Program-made: the position numbers and the translations under genes | Notes under the pieces: generated by a model | What the model was told of the DNA's origin: nothing | The model's input: only the letters and a program-made list of their open reading frames with translations | The model's database searches: none | Assembly: GCA_944320675.1 (NCBI GenBank) | Contig: CALUIJ010000114.1 | Coordinates: 1-43,518 of the forward strand | Direction: 5' to 3' | DNA from: an uncultured Prevotella sp. | Lineage (GTDB): Bacteria; Bacteroidota; Bacteroidia; Bacteroidales; Bacteroidaceae | Length of the DNA stretch: 43,518 nt | Part shown: positions 27,985-36,872 of the stretch, piece after piece | Numbering within the stretch: position 1 is the stretch's first letter | Layout: each line of letters opens with the position of its first letter

Positions 27985-28170
27985 TTGTTTTGCATTACGC
28001 GGGGTTTGCATTATTTTAAAGGTAAGACAAGCCTGCCTCGGAAAAAACAAATGAATTTATTTTGCACTTCGCTCGGTTTGCATTATCTTTGCCGCGAGAT
28101 AAGCCGAACCTCGGGCACAACGCCCAGGCGAGCCTGGCGGTTCCGCTCCCGGGTTGCGCTATCTTCGCGG
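27985..28170 (+). promoter_or_regulatory. Three copies of a promoter-like cassette
   Basis: Copy 1: TTTG 27989-27992, 19 nt, TATTTTAA 28012-28019. Copy 2: TTTG 28061-28064, 19 nt, TATCTTTG 28084-28091, a consensus promoter. Copy 3, degenerate and GC-shifted: TATCTTCG at 28160-28167. The cassettes are about 72 and 76 bp apart and share a TTTGCATTAT core. They point toward the gene at 28271. Confidence 0.6.
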
Positions 28171-28199
28171 GAACAGCCATACAGAAGTAAAGCCCATAA

Positions 28200-28267
28200 C
28201 ACAAATAACCGCATAACCCGACAACCGTACAACCCCATAACCGTACAACCCCATAACCGTACAACCT
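28200..28267. repeat. Octamer-word array ahead of the type B sorted protein
   Basis: On the minus strand the words GGTTGTAC, GGTTATGG, GGTTGTAC, GGTTATGG, GGTTGTAC, GGTTGTCG, GGTTATGC repeat every 8 bp, stopping a few bases before the ATG at 28271. It therefore forms most of the proximal leader. Confidence 0.8.
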
Positions 28268-28270
28268 GAA

Positions 28271-28999
28271 ATGAAAAGAATATCCCTTATGCTTACGCTC
28301 GCCGCGATGCTCACACTTGCGGCGGCGGAAGCCACGGCGCAATCTTACGACGAAATGCCGACGATAAACCCAACAGCCACCTACACCACCGACGACGGCG
28401 AAGAGGAAAGCGACAGCTACTCGGGAAACGCGCCGCTATTAGGCCGTTTTGAAGCCAATCCCGAAAACACCGGCAACTACACGGCCAGCTATGAATGGCG
28501 GTTCACGCTCAACACCGAGACCGAACCTTACCTGATACGCTACGAACAGGACACCGAGTTCACCTTCACCGACGCAGGCACGCACAGCATAGTGCTCTAC
28601 GCCACGTTCGTCAACGGCAACGACACGATAGCCTACACCCAAGATTATTGGGCCGACCGCGGCCCGCTGACCGTAAACATAAGCGAGAGCCGGCTGGAAA
28701 TGCCCAACGCATTCTCGCCGAACGGCGACGGGATAAATGACATCTACCAGGCGAAGACCAACTACCAGTCGATAGTGGAGTTCCACGCCTACATCTTCAA
28801 CCGCTGGGGCAAGAAACTGTATGAATGGGACGACCCGGCCGGCGGATGGGACGGCACGTACAAGGGCAAGGACGTAGCCCAAGGCGTTTACTTCGTACTG
28901 GTGAAAGCACGCGGAGCCGACGGCAGGGAATACAACATAAGGCGCGACGTAAACCTGTTGAGGGGATACACTGAAAGCACTGGGACGGAAATACCATAA
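28271..28999 (+). CDS. Secreted protein with PKD-like region and type B T9SS sorting domain
   Basis: 242 aa. Signal peptide (LMLTLAAMLTLAAAEATAQ). Residues about 40-140 are beta-rich and resemble a PKD/Ig module (YEWRFTLNTETEP, TEFTFTDAGTHSIVLYATF). Residues about 143-232 form a gliding-motility/CHU_C type C-terminal domain: MPNAFSPNGDGINDIYQ, FNRWGKKLYEWDDPAGGWDG and GKDVAQGVYFVLVKARGADG, used as a type B sorting signal by the type IX secretion system. No catalytic domain. Its leader is an octamer-word array. Confidence 0.88.
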   Translation: MKRISLMLTLAAMLTLAAAEATAQSYDEMPTINPTATYTTDDGEEESDSYSGNAPLLGRFEANPENTGNYTASYEWRFTLNTETEPYLIRYEQDTEFTFTDAGTHSIVLYATFVNGNDTIAYTQDYWADRGPLTVNISESRLEMPNAFSPNGDGINDIYQAKTNYQSIVEFHAYIFNRWGKKLYEWDDPAGGWDGTYKGKDVAQGVYFVLVKARGADGREYNIRRDVNLLRGYTESTGTEIP

Positions 29000-29045
29000 G
29001 AACCGCCCCGGCCAACTACTTTATATTTAACTACCGATTAGGAAA

Positions 29046-31865
29046 ATGCCTGAAGAAAAGATAAACGTATGGGGCGCACGCGTCCACAACCTAAAGAACA
29101 TCGACGTTGAAATACCGCGCGGCAGCCTGACCGTCGTAACCGGACTGAGCGGCTCGGGCAAGTCGTCGCTCGCCTTCGACACCATATACGCCGAGGGGCA
29201 ACGCCGCTATATCGAGACTTTCTCGGCTTACGCGCGCAACTTCCTCGGCGGCATGGAGCGCCCCGACGTCGACAAGATAACCGGACTAAGCCCGGTGATA
29301 AGCATCGAACAGAAAACGACGAACAAGAACCCGCGCTCGACCGTGGGGACAACCACCGAGATATACGACTACCTGCGACTGCTCTACGCCAGGGCGGGCA
29401 TAGCCTACAGCTACGCTACGGGCGAAGCCATGGTGAAATATACCGAAGAGGACGTGCTCGGCATGATACACGAACGCTACGGAGGGAAACCGATATTCAT
29501 ACTTGCGCCGTTAGTGCGCAACCGAAAAGGACACTACCGCGAACTATTCGAGAGCATGCGCCGTAAAGGATACCTGTATATAAGGGTGGACGAGGAGGTA
29601 AAGGAAATCACGCGGGGCATGAAGGTGGACAGGTATAAGAACCACAACATCGAGGTGGTGGTCGACAAGCTCGTCGTGCAGGACAAGGACGACGAACGGC
29701 TTAAGAAAAGTGTCGCCGCGGCCATGAAGCAGGGCGACGGCCTGCTGATGATAATGGAAAAGGACTCGGGCGAAGCCAAATATTACAGCAAAAGGCTGAT
29801 GTGCCCGACTACGGGTATATCATACGGCGACCCTGCCCCAAACAAGTTCTCGTTCAACTCGCCCGAAGGGGCGTGCCCGCGGTGCAAGGGGCTCGGCTAC
29901 GTCAACCAGATAGACCTTAACAAGGTGATACCCGACACGGCGCTGTCGATACGCCAAGGAGCCATTGCGCCTTTGGGAAAATACAAAAACCAGATGATAT
30001 TCTGGCAAATCGACGCCTTACTCGAAAAATACGGATGCACGCTGAACACTGCGGTGAAGGACATTCCCGAGGACGCGATGAACGAGATTCTCTACGGCTC
30101 GATGGAAAACGTGCGCATAAGGAAGGAGCTTGTCCATACGTCGAGCGACTACTTCGTAGAGTTTGACGGCGTAGTGAAATACCTGCAAAACGTCATAGAG
30201 AACGACGACAGCGCCGGGGGACAGAAATGGGCCGACCAGTTCCTGTCGGTATGCCAATGCCCCGAATGCAAGGGGCAAAGGCTCAACCGCGAGTCGCTTT
30301 CATACCGGATATGGGACAAGAACATATCCGAAGTAGCCGATATGGACATCGCCGAACTGAAGGAATGGCTCAAGCAGGCACAACTGCACATGACCGACAG
30401 GCAACGGCGCATAGCCGACGAGATAATAAAGGAAATCGTCACACGCATCGACTTCATGCTGGAAGTAGGCCTCAACTATCTTTCACTCAACCGCCAGTCG
30501 GCCACGCTGTCGGGCGGCGAGAGCCAACGCATAAGGCTCGCCACGCAGATAGGCTCGCAACTCGTAAACGTGCTCTACATCCTCGACGAGCCGAGCATAG
30601 GCCTGCACCAACGCGACAACGACCGACTGATAAAATCGCTGAAGGAGCTGCGCGACCTCGGCAACACCGTAATCGTGGTGGAGCACGACAAGGACATGAT
30701 GCTCAACGCCGACTACATAGTCGACATAGGGCCCAAGGCCGGGCGCAAGGGCGGCGAAGTGGTGTTCCAGGGCACGCCGGCCGAAATGCTTAAGCAACAT
30801 ACGATAACAAGCCAATACCTTAACGGGGAAATGAAGATAGAAGTGCCGGCGGAGCGGCGCATGGGCAACGGCAAGAGCATCGTGATACACGGCGCGGCGG
30901 GCAACAACCTGAAGCACGTCGACGTTGAGTTTCCCCTCGGCAAGCTCATCGTCGTAACAGGCGTGAGCGGCTCGGGAAAGTCGACGCTCGTAAACGAGAC
31001 GCTGCAACCGATACTGAGCCAACACTTCTACCGCTCGCTGAAAAAGCCCATGCCTTACGACTCGGTCGAGGGCCTGGAGCATATCGACAAAGTGGTGAAC
31101 GTCGACCAAAGCCCCTTGGGGCGCACGCCGCGCTCCAACCCGGCCACTTACACGGGGGTGTTCAGCGACATACGCTCGCTCTACGTCAACCTGCCCGAAG
31201 CCAAGATACGCGGATACAAGCCCGGGCGCTTCTCGTTCAACGTGAAAGGCGGACGCTGCGAGGCCTGCGGCGGCAACGGCTACAAGACGATAGAAATGCG
31301 TTTCCTGCCCGACATCATGGTGCCGTGCGAGGTGTGCCACGGCAAACGCTACAACCGCGAGACGCTCGAAGTAAGGTACAAGGGAAAGAGCATCGCCGAC
31401 GTGCTCGACATGACAATCAACCAAGCCGTGGAGTTCTTCGGGAACGTGCCCGACATACTGCGGAAAATAAAGACGATACAGGACGTGGGCCTCGGATACA
31501 TCAAGCTCGGACAACCGTCGACAACGCTGTCGGGCGGTGAGAGCCAACGAGTGAAACTCGCCACGGAACTGAGCAAGCGCGACACGGGCAAGACGATGTA
31601 CATCCTCGACGAACCTACAACAGGACTGCACTTCGAGGACATACGGATACTGATGAACGTACTGCAGAAACTCGTCGACAAGGGTAACACGGTAGTGATA
31701 ATAGAACACAACCTCGACGTAATAAAATTAGCCGACCACATAATCGACATGGGTCCCGAAGGCGGACGAGGCGGAGGCATGGTGCTATCTACCGGCACGC
31801 CCGAGGAAGTGGCCATGAGCGACAAAGGCTTCACGCCGATGTTCCTGAAAAAAGAGCTGTCATGA
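29046..31865 (+). CDS. uvrA: Excinuclease ABC subunit A
   Basis: 939 aa, normal for UvrA, the damage-recognition ATPase of nucleotide excision repair. Two ABC modules: Walker [10 protein letters not shown] (about 32) and GVSGSGKST (about 638); signatures LSGGESQRI and [12 protein letters not shown] Walker B segments [10 protein letters not shown] and [10 protein letters not shown]. Zinc-binding cysteines CPRCKG, CPECKG and CEACGGNGY...CEVCHGKRY are intact. The gene is alone and converges on the DjlA-like gene across a word-built hairpin that begins at its stop codon. Confidence 0.98.
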   Translation: MPEEKINVWGARVHNLKNIDVEIPRGSLTVVTGLSGSGKSSLAFDTIYAEGQRRYIETFSAYARNFLGGMERPDVDKITGLSPVISIEQKTTNKNPRSTVGTTTEIYDYLRLLYARAGIAYSYATGEAMVKYTEEDVLGMIHERYGGKPIFILAPLVRNRKGHYRELFESMRRKGYLYIRVDEEVKEITRGMKVDRYKNHNIEVVVDKLVVQDKDDERLKKSVAAAMKQGDGLLMIMEKDSGEAKYYSKRLMCPTTGISYGDPAPNKFSFNSPEGACPRCKGLGYVNQIDLNKVIPDTALSIRQGAIAPLGKYKNQMIFWQIDALLEKYGCTLNTAVKDIPEDAMNEILYGSMENVRIRKELVHTSSDYFVEFDGVVKYLQNVIENDDSAGGQKWADQFLSVCQCPECKGQRLNRESLSYRIWDKNISEVADMDIAELKEWLKQAQLHMTDRQRRIADEIIKEIVTRIDFMLEVGLNYLSLNRQSATLSGGESQRIRLATQIGSQLVNVLYILDEPSIGLHQRDNDRLIKSLKELRDLGNTVIVVEHDKDMMLNADYIVDIGPKAGRKGGEVVFQGTPAEMLKQHTITSQYLNGEMKIEVPAERRMGNGKSIVIHGAAGNNLKHVDVEFPLGKLIVVTGVSGSGKSTLVNETLQPILSQHFYRSLKKPMPYDSVEGLEHIDKVVNVDQSPLGRTPRSNPATYTGVFSDIRSLYVNLPEAKIRGYKPGRFSFNVKGGRCEACGGNGYKTIEMRFLPDIMVPCEVCHGKRYNRETLEVRYKGKSIADVLDMTINQAVEFFGNVPDILRKIKTIQDVGLGYIKLGQPSTTLSGGESQRVKLATELSKRDTGKTMYILDEPTTGLHFEDIRILMNVLQKLVDKGNTVVIIEHNLDVIKLADHIIDMGPEGGRGGGMVLSTGTPEEVAMSDKGFTPMFLKKELS

Positions 31866-31872
31866 TAGTTTG

Positions 31873-31992
31873 GGGTTGTGAGGTCTTGCGGTTGTGAGGT
31901 CTTACGGTTATGAGGTTTTACGGTTGTGAATATTGGCTCAACATATAATAATTTTAAGCTCATAACCGTAAGACCTCACAACCGCAAAACTA
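31873..31992. terminator. Octamer-word bidirectional hairpin between uvrA and the DjlA-like gene
   Basis: A 27-nt segment at 31886-31912 (inside repeated words GGTTGTGA, GGTCTTGC, GGTTGTGA, GGTCTTAC, GGTTATGA, GGTTTTAC) is the exact complement of 31961-31987. It occupies the whole convergent spacer and touches the DjlA-like stop codon (31990-31992). Probably serves both genes. Confidence 0.8.
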
Positions 31993-32805
31993 CATTCCCC
32001 GGGCTTTGTAGATGCGCTCCTTAGCCTCGTTGATTTCCTGAAACTTCTTCTCTGCCGCACGGCGGATGTCATCGCCGAGGGCGGCAACGCGGTCGGGATG
32101 GTGCTTCAAGGCAAGCGCGCGGTAAGCCCGGCGCACCTCGTCGTCGGTAGCATCGGGCGATACGCCGAGCACGGCGTAAGCGTCATCAAGCGTTCCTCCG
32201 CTGAGCTTCAGCATCGAGTCGACCTCACTGTCAGGCAGTCCCATGCAGCGCGCCACTTCCTTAAGCGCGTCAACTTCGCCACGCGGCACGCTGCCGTCGG
32301 CCTGCGCTATCATAACAAGGAAGTTCAACAGCTGCAACCGCTGCGAGTAGTCCATATTGGCGGCTATCTGCGCGCAACTCTTTTGGATGACGTCGCGGAA
32401 GGCGTAAGGATTGCCGGCATTCATACGCTTCTGCTCGTCAAAAAGTTTCAACAGAATCTTATTACCTTGCTCTACGGCGGCTTCGCCGAAGTTCATGCGA
32501 AGGAAACGGCGCACGAACTCCATCTCCGAATGCATCACCTTGCCGTCGGCCTTTATTATATAAGATGCCAACACAAGGAGGGAGAACAAGAAACTGTTGC
32601 GCTGCCCCTCGTAATACTGCCGCCTTTGGGCCTGCGCCCAAGCGTCGCCATCGTCGACGAAACCGTTTCCGCGGCTTTCGCCGTCCTTATTGACGGCCTT
32701 CAGTCCGTAATCAAACAATGCGCCCAAGGCCACTCCGGCCAACGCGCCGAGCGCCCCACCCGACATGAAGCCGAGTATGCCGCCTATCCATTTTCCTGCT
32801 GCCAT
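31990..32805 (-). CDS. TerB / DnaJ-domain protein (DjlA-like co-chaperone)
   Basis: 271 aa in the order of E. coli DjlA: N-terminal glycine-rich membrane segment ([26 protein letters not shown], about 6-31), TerB-like helical domain (about 68-195, [38 protein letters not shown]) and a C-terminal J domain (about 205-271, [33 protein letters not shown]) with the HPD tripeptide that stimulates DnaK. Likely an inner-membrane DnaK partner. -7 element TATCTTTG at 32893-32900. Confidence 0.9.
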   Translation of the reverse strand: MAAGKWIGGILGFMSGGALGALAGVALGALFDYGLKAVNKDGESRGNGFVDDGDAWAQAQRRQYYEGQRNSFLFSLLVLASYIIKADGKVMHSEMEFVRRFLRMNFGEAAVEQGNKILLKLFDEQKRMNAGNPYAFRDVIQKSCAQIAANMDYSQRLQLLNFLVMIAQADGSVPRGEVDALKEVARCMGLPDSEVDSMLKLSGGTLDDAYAVLGVSPDATDDEVRRAYRALALKHHPDRVAALGDDIRRAAEKKFQEINEAKERIYKARGM

Positions 32806-33148
32806 ATATCTTTCAGTTTATAAGTTTCACACCGTAAAACATACAAGAAACTTTTTGTTCCGCCTGTTCCACTCCTTAATTACAATACTTCACAAAGATA
32901 ACGCCAAGAAGCCGATAATCATGCCGTTTTCGTTATTATTTACCTTTAATTCTTAAAAATTAACGTTTCATCGCTCGCAGGCACTCCAATGCCGACCTGC
33001 CCATAACGCAAAAAGGAACCTTTAACGCAGGACAACGTGTTTACAAACGCAAAAACATATTTCCAAAACAAAAAAAACAGACTGTGTGCAACAAATCCAT
33101 GACACCAAACGTTTATAAGGGTGTAATCTAACAACATAATCAGACAAG
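32806..33148. other. 343-bp divergent spacer
   Basis: Contains the DjlA-like promoter element (minus TATCTTTG, 32893-32900) and one lone 22-bp-type unit GCAAAAAGGAACCTTTAACGC at about 33007-33027. No promoter for the TonB receptor could be picked with confidence and no ORF is credible. Confidence 0.55.
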
Positions 33149-35476
33149 ATGAACAATACGATCAGAATTTTAACACTTTCCGGATGCATGTCTGCCTCCT
33201 TGCTGTCGGCCGCCCAAACCGTGGCGGGGCGGGTGGTCGACGGCGACGGGCGACCTTTAGCATACTCAAACGTGGTGGCTCTCTCGCTGCCCGACTCAGC
33301 CTTCGTCTCCGGCGTAATGACTGGCGACGACGGCTCGTTTAAGTTCGATGCCGGAGGCCGCGGCCGGCTGCTGCGCTTCTCTTCGGTAGGATACAAAACC
33401 GTATACGCCGACGCCGCAGGCGACATCGGCACAATAGTGCTCGAACCCGAAACGCAGATGCTTGGCGAGGTCGTGGTGAAGAGCAACCTGCCTAAGACGC
33501 GCCTGAAAGGAGAAGCGATGGTTACAAGCGTAAGCGGAACCATACTCGAGCACGCCGGTGACATGAACAGGCTGCTCGACCGGATACCCAACGTATCGGC
33601 AAGGGACGGCCGGATAGAAGTGTTCGGACGTGGAACGCCTGAGGTTTACGTCAACGGCCGCAAGGTTTTAGACGACACCGAGCTCGACCGCCTCAGTTCA
33701 GACAACATAAAGGAGGTGGAGGTCATCAGCAACCCCGGCGCACGCTACGGAGCCGACGTTACGTCGGTTATCCGGATAACGACGAAAAAGGCCGTAGGCG
33801 AGGGGCTCGGACTTGACAACAGGCTGGTGGCCGAACTTAACGATTACGGCTACCTCGTAGGGCACGACAACCTCAACATGAACTACCGCACGGGCGGACT
33901 CGACATCGGCCTGACGCTCCGCGCACGCAAAAGGGCCACTCCCGACCCCAAGGAGAACTCGCAGACCACACACCTTGACGACACTTGGCACCAGGAGAGC
34001 AGCATCGACCAAGTATATAAGCGTGAAGATTATTACGCGCGGTTGGCCGTAAGCTACATGTTCGGCCGACGGCATTCGGTGGGCGCAAGCGTGAAGTACA
34101 ACCGCTCTCCGTGGAACAAGGCTTCGGGCTGGCTCTATTCGGTGCTCACGCAGGGCGGCGCGCCCGTTGAAGAGCTTAGGAGCGACTACACGGCCGGAGT
34201 GCCGTCGACCAACGTGCAGGGCAACGTGTACTACGTAGGAAAGATAGGCCGTTGGGCCGTCGACTTCAACACGGACTGGATATACGGCGACGTGGAAAAG
34301 ACAATGAGCACGATGGAAAGCTACACCGAGACCGGACAATCCACCGAGCACAACGACGTTGACACCAAGACCGACGACCGCAGCTCGCTCGTCGCGTCGA
34401 AGCTCGTGCTGACGGCCCCGCTCTTCGGCGGCAACCTGTCAATAGGCGGCGAATACTCGCATTCGGAGCGCAAGACGCTCTACAGCGTACTGCCAAAAGG
34501 GATAATCGACGACAACGACAGCCGCACGGAGGAAGGCATGGCGTCGGCCTTCGTCGAGTACGAGCGGCAGATAGGCCCGGTCAGCCTACAAGCCGGACTA
34601 CGCTACGAGAACATAAACTTCGACTATTACGAGGACGGCCGCTACGTTGCCGGGCAGAGCAAGGCTTACGCCAACCTGTTCCCCTCGCTCGCCCTATCGG
34701 CCATGTTCGGCCGGCTGGGCCTGCAACTCGGCTATTCGGCCGACATACGCCGTCCGTCGTACGGCCAGTTGAGCAGCAGCATAAATTACGACAACCGCTA
34801 TACCTACGAGGGCGGCAACCCATTCCTGCTGCCGTCGAAAAGCCACAACGTGAACTTCGCCGCCTCGTACAAGTGGCTGATGCTAAGCGCAGGCTACTCG
34901 CACATCATGGACCCGATACTCGAACAAAGCGAACCGTACAACGGCGACCCGGCCGTGGCGCTGTTCCGCAACGTCAACGGCGAAGCGTACGACAAGGCAT
35001 ACGCCTCGCTCAACCTGCGCCCCACGGTCGGCATCTGGCACCCGTCGCTGATGATCGGCGTACAGAAGCAATGGTTCAAGATGGCCGTACACGGCCACAA
35101 CCCCTTGGGCAACCCCGTCGCCACCGTGCGCCTCAACAACACCATTGACACGAAAATCTGCCAAATATCGGTCAAGATGGATTACAGCAGCACCGGAGCC
35201 GACGAAAACATGTACGGCCGCAAGCCGTCGTTCACGACCGACTTGTCGCTGTACAAATCGTTCCTCGACGACCGCCTGAGCCTGCAACTGTACGTCGACG
35301 ACGTGTTCAAGTCGAGGAAAACCGACTTTGTAATATATTCAGGACAAATGCGCGAAGCCACGTTCACCGCCCCCGCGCTGCGCAAGGGTACGCTGACGGT
35401 GCGCTACAAATTCAACGTGGCACGCAGCAAATACAAGGGAACGGGAGCAGGCGAAGGACAGAAGAGCAGATTCTAA
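33149..35476 (+). CDS. TonB-dependent receptor-like outer-membrane protein (OMP_b-brl_3 type)
   Basis: 775 aa. Signal peptide (ILTLSGCMSASLLSAAQ). Carboxypeptidase-regulatory-like domain (about 25-95, VAGRVVDGDGRPLAYSNVVAL), plug domain (about 105-215, EVVVKSNLPKTRLKGEAMV, GTPEVYVNGRKVLDDTELDRL, VEVISNPGARYGADVTSVIRI), then a long beta barrel closing with TLTVRYKFNV. The plug and barrel follow the outer-membrane beta-barrel protein family rather than SusC: there is no SusD neighbour and the length is short for SusC. Substrate unknown. It is flanked by the DjlA-like gene and a 22-bp repeat array. Confidence 0.92.
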   Translation: MNNTIRILTLSGCMSASLLSAAQTVAGRVVDGDGRPLAYSNVVALSLPDSAFVSGVMTGDDGSFKFDAGGRGRLLRFSSVGYKTVYADAAGDIGTIVLEPETQMLGEVVVKSNLPKTRLKGEAMVTSVSGTILEHAGDMNRLLDRIPNVSARDGRIEVFGRGTPEVYVNGRKVLDDTELDRLSSDNIKEVEVISNPGARYGADVTSVIRITTKKAVGEGLGLDNRLVAELNDYGYLVGHDNLNMNYRTGGLDIGLTLRARKRATPDPKENSQTTHLDDTWHQESSIDQVYKREDYYARLAVSYMFGRRHSVGASVKYNRSPWNKASGWLYSVLTQGGAPVEELRSDYTAGVPSTNVQGNVYYVGKIGRWAVDFNTDWIYGDVEKTMSTMESYTETGQSTEHNDVDTKTDDRSSLVASKLVLTAPLFGGNLSIGGEYSHSERKTLYSVLPKGIIDDNDSRTEEGMASAFVEYERQIGPVSLQAGLRYENINFDYYEDGRYVAGQSKAYANLFPSLALSAMFGRLGLQLGYSADIRRPSYGQLSSSINYDNRYTYEGGNPFLLPSKSHNVNFAASYKWLMLSAGYSHIMDPILEQSEPYNGDPAVALFRNVNGEAYDKAYASLNLRPTVGIWHPSLMIGVQKQWFKMAVHGHNPLGNPVATVRLNNTIDTKICQISVKMDYSSTGADENMYGRKPSFTTDLSLYKSFLDDRLSLQLYVDDVFKSRKTDFVIYSGQMREATFTAPALRKGTLTVRYKFNVARSKYKGTGAGEGQKSRF

Positions 35477-35577
35477 GATGATCAAGAGCAAGCAACCTAC
35501 ACGACATTAACGCACAACCAAACCGGAGTTTAATGACCGATTTGGGTTAAAGGACCGGATAAAAAACATTGCACGTT

Positions 35578-35695
35578 TTGCAAAAGGCCGTTTTCCGCTC
35601 CCTAAAAGGCCGTTTTTCGCTTTCTAAAACACCGTGTTTCACAGTGCAAAAGGCCACGTTTTAGAGGGCAAAAAACGGTCTTTCACAATGAAGGC
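35578..35695. repeat. 22-bp periodic repeat array, site 6 (5-6 units)
   Basis: AAAAG/AAAAC boxes start at 35582, 35604, 35626, 35648 and 35670, every step exactly 22 bp; a weaker sixth (GAAGG) follows near 35690. Units read like GCAAAAGGCCGTTTTCCGCT, with the second half complementary to the first. The longest array in the window. Confidence 0.85.
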
Positions 35696-35756
35696 CGATG
35701 TCGGCCAAAAATGCCTTTTTTTCTTAATTGTCCACCCATTATTATTAAATTTTTCA

Positions 35757-35764
35757 TACCTTTG
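35757..35764 (+). promoter_or_regulatory. -7 element TACCTTTG of the DprA-like gene
   Basis: TACCTTTG lies 35 nt before the ATG at 35799 and supports that start over the longer frame. Confidence 0.6.
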
Positions 35765-35798
35765 TACATCATTATCATTCAAACCAACCAAACCGTCC

Positions 35799-36755
35799 AT
35801 GAAAATCATAAGCACGAAAGGCAACGAAGCACTGATGCAACGCCGCAAGACGGCGTTCGCATGCTCAAGAAAGACACCGGGCAAACTTGAATACCTCGTA
35901 GGCAAATGGCTGCTCGGACTCTCGGCCGAGCGCGACTGCATAATGTGCGGCAACCAGTCGCCGATGGAGCAAGCCGTATTCAGCGTATTGCTGCAACGCA
36001 AGATACCGACGATACTCGTATTGGCCGAGGCCATGCACGACGGCTGGAACGGCGACGTGGAAAACGCCCTGGCCGAAGGCAGGCTGCTCATAATAACACA
36101 CTGCGACCAAAGCGTGCACAACGTGACGGCGCGGTCGGCCTTCGACCGCAACATACTGATGTTCTCGCTCGCCGCCAAAATCGTAATCGGATATTATACG
36201 AAAGGAGGCAAGCTGGAACGGGCGCTCGCCGGATTCGACAACGTGGAATACCTTGAAAACGGCCAACCGTGGCTAGAACGCCGTGAAGAGCAGAAACCGG
36301 CGCAAGCCGTACAGCAGGCGAAGCCGGCGCGGCTCGGGGAATGGAACAGGCGTATAAGGCTGAAACATGGCCATATATTCCTCGACTTCAACGACAGCGG
36401 CGCCGAAACTTACTTCAAGATAACGCACAGCGTGCAGGCTGGCGGCGACGAATATCCACGGCAGAAGATGTTCTTCGACCGCAAGGAGCTGTCGGCCTTC
36501 CTCTCCGCAATAACCACTATCGCCGAAAAGAGCGGCAAGGGCGAACCTATACCGCAAGGCCTGTCGGTCGAATCGCTCAGCGGCGAAGTATCGTTCGCCG
36601 TGACAGCGCAAGACGGCGGAAGCCTCCTGACGATGACGCAGGACAAGGAGTACGGCGGAGGGCGGCACCGCGTGAACACCGTGGCGCTGCTCCTGCCCGA
36701 ACTGCCGATGCTGATAAAAGGCGTGGATGAAGCCCTTAAAGAATGGAAAAGCTGA
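35799..36755 (+). CDS. DprA-like Rossmann protein with PUR-like C-terminal region
   Basis: 318 aa. Residues about 1-150 resemble the DprA/Smf Rossmann core: DCIMCGNQSPMEQAVFSVLLQ at the place of the SGGARGID loop, PTILVLAEAM, then GRLLIITHCDQSVHN and FDRNILMFSLAAKIVIGYY, matching the LISE...F..RNRII..L segment. After a Gln/Pro/Ala linker (about 152-172), the C-terminal 140 residues look like two beta-beta-alpha modules (HGHIFLDFNDSGAETYFKI...KELSAFLSAI and GEVSFAVTAQDGG...VALLLPELPMLIKGV) similar to PUR-alpha/DUF3276 nucleic-acid-binding repeats. No DprA C-terminal winged helix is seen. Likely a DNA- or RNA-associated cytoplasmic protein; role unknown. Confidence 0.65.
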   Translation: MKIISTKGNEALMQRRKTAFACSRKTPGKLEYLVGKWLLGLSAERDCIMCGNQSPMEQAVFSVLLQRKIPTILVLAEAMHDGWNGDVENALAEGRLLIITHCDQSVHNVTARSAFDRNILMFSLAAKIVIGYYTKGGKLERALAGFDNVEYLENGQPWLERREEQKPAQAVQQAKPARLGEWNRRIRLKHGHIFLDFNDSGAETYFKITHSVQAGGDEYPRQKMFFDRKELSAFLSAITTIAEKSGKGEPIPQGLSVESLSGEVSFAVTAQDGGSLLTMTQDKEYGGGRHRVNTVALLLPELPMLIKGVDEALKEWKS

Positions 36756-36836
36756 AAATACGGCGGTTTAACTGTCTTTTTGCCGCCAAAAGCAACATTC
36801 CCTTAAGCCGACGGCACGAAAACGATAATTTTTATG

Positions 36837-36864
36837 TAAGTTTGCATTCGTAAAAACAAAGGAG
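36837..36864 (+). promoter_or_regulatory. -7 element and unusual Shine-Dalgarno site of the metA gene
   Basis: TAAGTTTG at 36837-36844 and AAGGAG at 36859-36864, 8 nt before the ATG. A strong SD is rare among the genes of this window. Confidence 0.6.
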
Positions 36865-36872
36865 AAGCAAAC

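Larger units (their letters stand above)
35477..35798. other. 322-bp spacer holding the longest 22-bp array and a promoter
   Basis: Contains the repeat array 35578-35695, then TACCTTTG (35757-35764) ahead of the DprA-like gene. The open frame running from 35634 through the array into the gene is an artefact of the repeats, because the promoter lies inside it. Confidence 0.65.

Noticed and set aside
33149-35476. SusC of a SusCD pair
   Set aside because: Only 775 aa, barrel of the OMP_b-brl_3 style, and no SusD-like lipoprotein gene next to it.
35578-35695. CRISPR array
   Set aside because: Units of about 22 bp are directly adjacent with degenerate sequence; there are no constant repeats separated by unique spacers and no cas genes.
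35634-35798. N-terminal extension of the DprA-like protein
   Set aside because: The extension is encoded by repeat units, and the TACCTTTG promoter element at 35757-35764 lies inside it; ATG 35799 is the better start.
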